DNA of 64,000 nt from NCBI GenBank assembly GCA_030272155.1, contig CP126200.1, forward strand, positions 5,096,001 to 5,160,000. The letters run 5' to 3'. This document shows positions 57,993-64,000 of the stretch, piece by piece; position 1 is the first letter of the stretch, and every line of letters starts with the position of its first letter. A model generated the notes under the pieces. The model worked only from the letters and a program-made list of their open reading frames with translations. It did no database searches and had not been told where the DNA came from. Source of the DNA: Tetradesmus obliquus (Eukaryota; Chlorophyta; Chlorophyceae; Sphaeropleales; Scenedesmaceae). Position numbers and translations under genes: made by a program.

Positions 57993-59100
57993 GCAGCTGC
58001 TGCTGCCTAGGCTGGTGTGGGCCTCTGCTGCTGCAAGGCGGCGATCAACCCAAGGAGCGGGGTGTGAGGGGGTGGGATGGGGTGTGTTGTATCATTGCAA
58101 GAAGTTGCTCTGAAGGGCGATCGTGGAAGAAGTTGCGTAGCTGCTGCTGAGACTTGCTTGCCTGTTTGCTGGCTTGCGCATGTTTGTGCTCTGCTGAGTA
58201 TGTTTCCTTGTGCTTGTGCCTGCAAAGGCAGCATGCTGGCTTGAGCTGTGTATGATTCGGCTGCCTTGCTTGTTCCCTGCGCTGCAGTGCGCTGAAATGC
58301 TGTGTGTGCATGTCTGCGAAGCAGCCGTGAAAGCATGCATACTTGCCACTTGTGCTGCTGTGCGTGTGTGCATTTATGCACCTGGCTGTCGCGTACTGTG
58401 CGCATGCTGCGTCATGACTGCAATGCAGCGATCGAGCGGCAACCGACAGGAGGGCCCATGCCCATTCCTGCCTACAACGGTAGGGCGCCGCAGCACTTGT
58501 GTTGCCTTGCTGCCTGACTTGGCCAAATGCCCAAACAGTACACATGCACAAGTTGCCCTGTGCTTCTGCGTTGACAGCGGGTCACGCATGTGCTGATGTT
58601 TGTTGCCTCGCATGTATGTATGCGTCTGCGCCTACTTGCATGCCGTTGCAACTTTGCTGTTTGTTTTCAAGCGCATGTGCTGCAGCAGCAGGGAAGGCTC
58701 GAGTTCGTAGCGTGCTATCAGACCAGCTTGTATGCATCACCATTGCCTGCTTATGGCATGCTTTCTACAAGAGTGCCTCTGGCAGCAATCATGTGTGCTT
58801 GTGTGCTTGCGGCGCTGCTTGCAGCTTGTGCCTCGCTTTTTATGCATGCATTGCGACATGGGCGCGTATATATGCATGCATGCATGCGCAGCAGACACTC
58901 TGTGTTGCACCTGCAGTGCGCAGCGACAAGGGACACAGCAGGGGACACACGCGCAGAGCACCGCTTGTGTGGTGCGCGGCAAGAGGTTCACAGGCAAGCG
59001 TAGCAGCAGCTCGTGCACTTGTGCAGCCTTAAGAGCAACTGTACTCAAGGCCAAGACGTTGCATTGTGTTTGGGAGCTACACTATCTGCTATTTTGTGCA
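57993..59100. other. 3' region of the KH/WW gene and spacer
   Basis: Rich in TG/TGC/TGTG stretches (for example TGCTGTGTGTGCATGT near 58298 and GTGCGTGTGTGC near 58359). Plus-strand open frames here have no recognisable family. The transcript's 3' UTR probably occupies part of it. Confidence 0.35.
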
Positions 59101-60741
59101 GTAGCATAGCAGCAGGCGTTGCTGGATTGTGACGATTTGTATTGGCTTTGTAGTGCTTTGGTGTATTGTGTTCAAAGTAACAAGCAAGATTGGCCGAGAC
59201 TTGCTGTTGATCTGTCAGCTGCCTGGATGCGTGCTGCTGGAAACGTGACATCTTTACTGGCAACGGTGCTGTGCACCAGCAATGGCACGTCAACTTCCTG
59301 TGCCTCTGTTACGCCTGGTGCTGCCGTTACTGGCAGGGCCACTGCAGCAGGCAGCAGTGCCAGCGCTGGCGCAAGGGAGCCCAGAGCAGCAGCAGGGTCC
59401 AATGCACAGGTGACGACAGAAGGCACAAGATACAGGAGGGAGCCGTCAGGCTGTTACCAACGTGTTTAGCAGCGGCAGTCCCAGGTAAGGTGCAGGGCAG
59501 GTGCATGTGACAGAGGCTATCATGCTTTGGTGTTGGTCATGGCTGTTTGGGGCTCGTCAGCTTGTCAGGTGCACAGCTTGTGCTGCAGCAGCAGGCGTGA
59601 TCAATGTGCAAAGTGGCAAGACCTGCTGCAGCAAGTGATTCCATGATAGGCACAACTTCACCAATGCAGGTGTGAACGTATGTGCGAGTTCTCCAAGGTG
59701 TCAAGGCATCGATTGTGCTGGTGACTGCACCATGTTATCTCTTGCACAGTCGATGCAGTTCATCTTGTTGCTGTGTGCAACAACAGCAGACGTGGCCGTG
59801 TCAGGCGTGACTTGCTGAATCCGACAACGTTGTAACAATGCACGAAAGTTATTTTGCAGAGAGTGGTACATCTGTACATGTCTCGCAGTCCTGAGAAGAT
59901 GCGCACACTGTGAGCAGTGGTCGGCAGCATGCTGAAGCCGCTCTGAGCTCTCGAGAGCATTGAGCTCCCTCGCCCCTTATTTGCACGCCATCAGCCAGAG
60001 AAGTGCAGAGATTGCTGAGCCCTGACGCGGTTCCAGTGATGTATCTGCAGCCACCTGCAACTCTTTTTACTGCAGTCATCACACTGCAGGCCAGGTGCTC
60101 CAGGGTCGGACAGTTCTTGTCCCGGGCCGGTAATGTTACTAAGTGGAGCTTGGAGGTAGCCTCGCTGTCACTCGCGGCCTGATCAGAGTCGCTGGTGGCT
60201 GCGCTAATGATGAATAGCAGTTTAGACCAAAGTCATGCTACGTTTCCCTGTCAATCTTCCGAATGCGCTGATGCAGCTGTGGCGATTGAATTTGAGCGCG
60301 GTGCGGCCAAGATAAGGCTGCCTCATGACAGCGTACGACACTTGCGTACACAACAAGCAACGATTTTCAGACTTAAGCTTTAACTTTGTTGCATTGCATC
60401 GGTCTGTAGTCGAGGTTGGAGGACAAAAGGCACGTGTGGAGCAACCTTGGATCCGATGCACCAACAGGTGAGTCCAATGCAGCGGTTGACTCAGACAGCA
60501 CCTGCTATCTGTGCCCGCTCGGCAGAGAACCTGAAACTCAGCTCTCGACTGATAAGCACAGTTTACTTGTTCTCGCTCGGGACGCAGGTGATGCCTGCAA
60601 CATAGTACAGAACCTGAGCAACTAACACTAGCAGGGATCACCAGTGTGGCAGGACAGCCAATTGCAAGGTACTGACAACACATTGCATGCGCCACAACGT
60701 CAATGACTACCTGACTAGCAGCTGCTGTTAGCACGACCATC
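59100..60741. other. Unresolved region upstream of the first BTB-like gene; protein-like minus-strand frames
   Basis: A minus-strand frame open from about 60230 to 59845 reads smoothly (LVTLPARDKNCPTLEHLACS ... SQDCETCTD, Cys-rich) and another lies at 59426-59172 (ALDPAAALGSLAP). Both lack convincing starts. Parts of this region (59600-59690, 59900, 60101-60130) are similar to 62510-62610, 62690 and 62830-62860, so it seems to be one arm of a diverged tandem duplication. I cannot assign a function. Confidence 0.3.
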
Positions 60742-61122
60742 ATGTCTGCCACCACCTGCAGCCTGACCCGCTAGGAGCTGGCGCAGTACCCTGACAGCCT
60801 GCTGGCCAGCATCGCAGGTGCCATCAGCGGCAGCAGCAGCAGCAGCAGCGGTGTCGACATTGACCTGGGCGACGTGCCTGGCTGGCCATCTGAGCTGGTC
60901 AAGCCAACAGAGGCAGCAGCAGTCATCACAGCCATGTACAGGTGCGATGTGATGGCCATGGTGCCACGAGATGCAGCAGTCAGTAACGAGTAATCACAGC
61001 CACGAAGGCACACATGTTGCGCACAGTGTATGGTTAGGAGCGTCCCACGTGGTCGGTGTCTGTAATGCTTCTCTACGCGGCATGACTTAGCAGGATGCCG
61101 CTGGCACCAATGCTGCCGCTGC

Positions 61123-61194
<72 letters not shown>

Positions 61195-61848
61195 AGGACC
61201 GGGCGCTTCCCTCTGGAGTGGCTGCAGCAGCAGTCGACAGCGCCAGGTACCAGCGACAGCGTGGTGTATGGCAAGCTGCAGCAGCTACTGAGCTTCTTCA
61301 ACCTGCCCGGCACTGTGCTGGGATGGCTGCCCCTCACAGGCGTGACGCTGAAGCATGCCAAGGCTTTGGTGTTTTACGTGAGGTCAACAGTCACGCTCGC
61401 CGTTGAAGGCATGCTGAGCTTCCCACTGCTCACTGGCACTGGCAGCAGCAGCAGCGGCAAGATACCGAGCGTAGCAGTGTTCCTTGCCACGACAACAGGC
61501 AAGGATGACGCGCCTCTCCAGGTGCATGCAGTGAAGTTAACTGCACCAGAAGAAGCAGCGGAAAGGGTTCCATCTGTGCTGCACAACTGCCCAAAGGCTC
61601 GGGCAAGCTCAGCCCAGCTGCACAACTATGGGGGCTTGTATCGCTGTTACGTTGATTGGGCCAAGGCAGTTGCTGCTAGCTGCAGCAGCACATCAGGGAA
61701 GGCGGCTGGTGCTGATGTGGCACCGTGTGGTGCTCATGACAGCGAGTGGGAGCTCAACGATTGGGCAGGCAGCTCATACGATGACATACTTGAGGCGGTT
61801 GTGTCTGCAGAGCACCCGGTGTTTGGTGTACCGCTGTATCTGCGCTGA
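60742..61848 (+). pseudogene. KCTD/BTB(T1)-like gene, copy 1, early in-frame TAG
   Basis: Two exons (60742-60941 and 61197-61848, joined in phase 2). From ATG 60742 the frame meets TAG at codon 11 (60772-60774), then is open to TGA at 61848. The downstream part reads ELAQYPDSLLASIAG, a Ser run, VDIDLGDVPGWPSEL, AAAVITAMYRTGRFPLEWL, then LQQLLSFFNLPG. This order (L-x-x-YPDSLL, IDxD..P, I...YRTG..P, L.FF.LP) resembles the T1/BTB fold of KCTD proteins and voltage-gated K+ channels, which tetramerise or recruit cullin-3. The ~170-residue C-terminal part is unrecognised. Copy 2 has CAG where copy 1 has TAG. It could be a pseudogene, a sequencing error, or a gene with a different first exon. Confidence 0.55.
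61126..61196 (+). repeat. (CTG)n microsatellite, about 22 units, at a 3' splice site
   Basis: An uninterrupted CTG run ends in CTGCAG, the acceptor of exon 2 of the first BTB-like gene. The second copy has a shorter interrupted CTG run at the same place (63762-63825). Confidence 0.92.
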
Positions 61849-63360
61849 TGGAAGCAACCAGCAGCTTGGGCCTGCGTGTTGGCACGGCCGCAATCAGAAT
61901 AAATGCAGGCGGCCAGATGGTTAGAACTTGGGTGTTCAGCTGGTGAGCTAGCGGTGCTGCAGCTGGGTATCAGTTCATCTGGAAGTGCAGCCGCCACTGG
62001 TGGCTTCAGATTGTGACAGTGTATCGCACCTGGCACTGCCGGATGTGGCACGACCCTGTGCGCACGTGAGGCATGCGATATGATGCATGTGTCGTATTCT
62101 GAGCTGCAGCCTGGCTGCCTGTGCTCTGACTGCTTGTCGCACTCAGGATAGGCGGTGTGTACACATGTGTACGTTGTACAGTGTATTCAATGCATACGCT
62201 GGCAGCTGCCGCTTGCAGTGCGAGCACCCAAGCTGCCGGCACTGCGTGGCAATGACATTGTTTACAGCACTCTGGGAGTCTGCTACACACAATGGTAGCG
62301 ATAGGTGCATGCAGCATGGCACGTTGCACGTGTTTTCAACACATGTTGCGCTGTGAAGAGCAGCACGGCACTATGCTGGCTTGTGATGCGTTCTGTTCGT
62401 TTGTTTGCTTAGGGCTACTTTGGAGTTTGCAGGTAATTGGTGCTGGCGCATCAGCCACATCTGGGATATTGATAGTCTCTTTGAAGCTGTGTTGTCAGGC
62501 GTGCAGCATGTTCTGCTGCAGCAGGTGTGTTTACCATGCTTGCTGGCAGCAGCAAGATCTGCTGCAAGAACGGATTCCACAACAGTCACACCTTCCACAT
62601 TGCTAGGCATCTGCAGCTTATACAGAATGCCGCGTTGAGCTCCACCATAGCAGCCTTGGAAGGACCAGCACACTCAGAGCAGTGCTTGGCAGCCATGTCC
62701 CTGCAATGGCAACAGAGTATGAGAGCTGCTCTCAACTGGTGTGCTCCCTCTTCTGTGCACACATTCTGCTGGAGGCTTTAAACCGCATCATTTTTAGTTA
62801 AGCCAATGGTCACGTTGCTTCGTGACGATCAGTGATGGGACAGCTCTTGTGCCGGGCCGGCCCGGCGCGCGCGCCGGTGCCGACCTTTCACAACCGGTGC
62901 TCGAGCTCCATGGCCGGGTAGCTCCCGCCGCTGTACACAAAGTACCTTGAATGTCACCTCTGTCATCACAGACGCATTCGCTGTACTTCTGTCCATATGA
63001 AGCTGCTGTGGCACGGTACTTGGCCTCAAGGCTGAGCAGCTAGAGCGGCGTAGATAAACCAGGGCAGTTTTTTTGCCGGGTGACAGCGTGCAACATATAC
63101 TTGCTTAACAGCATTCGTTTAAAGCTTTCAGTTGGTTCGTCGCTTTTCTATCGTTACAGCACCACCAAGGGGGAGCCAAGCAGCAGTTCAGCACCTGCTA
63201 TGCGGGCAGCAACACCCCATGTATGACTGCCTTGCAAGCCCTGCTGTACAGTTTGTGCGGTTCAAATGCCTTAGCATGACGGGTGAAAGCCACACTGCAG
63301 AGCGCATAACCATATAGCCAGGAATCGCCCTTTTGGCAGGACAGCTCAGCCTCTGCCAAC
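61849..63360. other. Spacer between tandem BTB-like genes, with copies of the upstream region
   Basis: Contains AATAAA near 61898, shortly after the copy 1 stop, as a possible polyadenylation signal. The part 62510-62860 is a diverged repeat of 59600-60130. A GC-rich inverted motif (GCCGGGCCGGCCCGGC) lies at 62851-62866. No supportable gene was seen. Confidence 0.35.
62830..62866 (+). mobile_element. Possible hAT-like terminal inverted repeat
   Basis: CAGTGATGGGACAGCTCTTG followed by a CCGGGCCGGCCCGG core resembles hAT transposon ends (CA-x-x-G start and GGGCCGGGCC core, as I recall from that superfamily). Related sequences in the same orientation occur at 60101-60130 (CAGGGTCGGACAGTTCTTGT, then CCCGGGCCGG) and weakly at 63060-63080. 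No opposite end, target duplication or transposase was found, so this is tentative. Confidence 0.3.
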
Positions 63361-64000
63361 ATGATGCTGTCAATGCAAGCTCAGTCCGCGAGTGACAGCC
63401 TGAGAGGTACTGGTGGCGCAGTCACTGCTGCCACCTGCAGTTTGACCCAGCAGGAGCTGGCCAGGTACCCTGGCAGCCTGCTGAGCAGCATTGCAAGTGA
63501 CTGCAGCGATGACAGCAGCAGCAGCAGCAACGGTGTCAACATAGACTTGAATGAGGTGCCAGGCTGGCCGTCCAAGCTGGTCAAGCCAACAGAGGCAGCA
63601 GCAGTCATCACAGCAATGTACAGGTGCGCTGTGACTGTCGAGGAGCCTCTTTGTGTGGCAGGCTGCGACAGCCTGTACGCAGCAGCGCGGCACATGGCAT
63701 ATATGCGTTTCAGAGAAGCCAGGTGCGAGGATGTCAAGTGCTGCTCTGTGATCATTGATCACGCTGCTGCTGCTGCTGCTGTTCCAATGCATCTGCTGCT
63801 GCTGCTGCTGCTGCTACTGCTGCAGGACCGGGCACTTCCCACTGGAGTGGCTGCAGCAGCAGCTGACAGTGCCGGGCAGCAGCGACAGCGCTGTTTACCA
63901 CACGCTGCAGCAGCTACTTTCATTCCTCAACCTGCCTGGCACTGTGCTGGGCTGGCTGCCGCTGGCAGACATGACAGTCAGGCATACCAAGGCCTTGCGG
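63361..64000 (+). CDS. KCTD/BTB(T1)-like gene, copy 2 (partial, runs off the window)
   Basis: Exon 1 63361-63623 (ATG ATG start) and exon 2 from 63826 to the window end, joined in phase 2. It reads SLTQQELARYPGSLLSSIA, an Asp/Ser run, VNIDLNEVPGWPSKLVKP, AAAVITAMYRTGHFPLEWLQ, then LQQLLSFLNLPGTVLGWLP. It is a close paralogue of the gene ~2.65 kb upstream, with an intact frame as far as can be seen and a different N-terminus (MMLSMQAQSASDSL). The T1-like assignment rests on the order of motifs and is moderate. The likely role is as an oligomerising adaptor; the substrate is unknown. Confidence 0.6.
   Translation, partial: MMLSMQAQSASDSLRGTGGAVTAATCSLTQQELARYPGSLLSSIASDCSDDSSSSSNGVNIDLNEVPGWPSKLVKPTEAAAVITAMYRCAVTVEEPLCVAGCDSLYAAARHMAYMRFREARCEDVKCCSVIIDHAAAAAAVPMHLLLLLLLLLLQDRALPTGVAAAAADSAGQQRQRCLPHAAAATFIPQPAWHCAGLAAAGRHDSQAYQGLA

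Noticed and set aside
60222-60755. 177-codon minus-strand open frame over the BTB-like promoter region
   Set aside because: No recognised motifs, and it overlaps the start of the BTB-like gene antisense. The other minus-strand frame (60230-59845) looks more protein-like.
117-61848. Genetic code with TAG read as glutamine
   Set aside because: LTN1 ends in TAG exactly where listerins end, and the protease also ends in TAG. The three TAG-for-CAG cases are in duplicate copies and are better explained by decay, though I list them as a finding.
1-64000. tRNA, rRNA or riboswitch genes
   Set aside because: No cloverleaf with consensus A/B boxes and no rRNA-like stretch was recognised by eye. A covariance-model scan would be the decisive test.

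Overview
This is an intron-rich nuclear fragment of a green alga, most probably a chlorophyte. The evidence is the large number of CAG/CTG/GCA trinucleotide runs, long Gln, Ala and Ser tracts, GT-AG introns every 50-250 bp of coding sequence, TGTAA-type polyadenylation motifs, and a homologue of the algal three-KH-plus-WW RNA-binding protein C1 (CHLAMY1 subunit). Sphaeropleales (Scenedesmus/Tetradesmus-like) is my guess at the order, not a demonstrated fact. No bacterial operons, CRISPR arrays, rRNA or tRNA genes were recognised. All gene models were built by hand from reading frame, splice sites and phase; in every model listed the exon phases add up to one continuous frame.

Layout. 117-3516 (-): a Gln/Ala/Ser-rich protein with a C-terminal NTF2/SnoaL-like segment. 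4712-10285 (+): a secreted trypsin-family serine protease with an intact triad, a long low-complexity pro-region and a Cys-rich tail. 11708-13213 (-): an AAGAB/p34-like small-GTPase-fold adaptin-binding protein whose last exon is present four times in tandem. 13537-22213 (+): listerin (LTN1), the ribosome-quality-control E3 ligase, head to head with the p34 gene. 23159-37311 (-): a 30-exon gene for a ~2,820-residue type II membrane protein with repeated beta-sandwich modules and a block resembling the cohesin/Ig-like core of animal TMEM132. 38240-44368 (+): a TBC-domain Rab GAP. 45860-50395 (+): fatty acyl-CoA reductase. 53608-57992 (+): the three-KH/WW protein. 60742-64000 (+): two tandem KCTD/BTB(T1)-like genes; the first carries an early in-frame TAG, the second runs off the window. 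The last 5 kb looks like decayed tandem segmental duplication.

The most unusual signal is not one gene. Seven of the nine or so genes carry 'exon-edge echoes': tandem copies of the end of an exon together with its splice site, repeated one to four times in the adjacent intron or just past the stop codon, with a period of roughly 70-150 bp. Some echoes remain in frame with mainly synonymous changes, and others have acquired stops. They could be alternative or poison exons, or the trace of a replication-slippage process that lengthens introns in this genome. The genes themselves are mostly housekeeping (membrane traffic, ribosome rescue, lipid reduction, RNA binding) and do not form an evident pathway.
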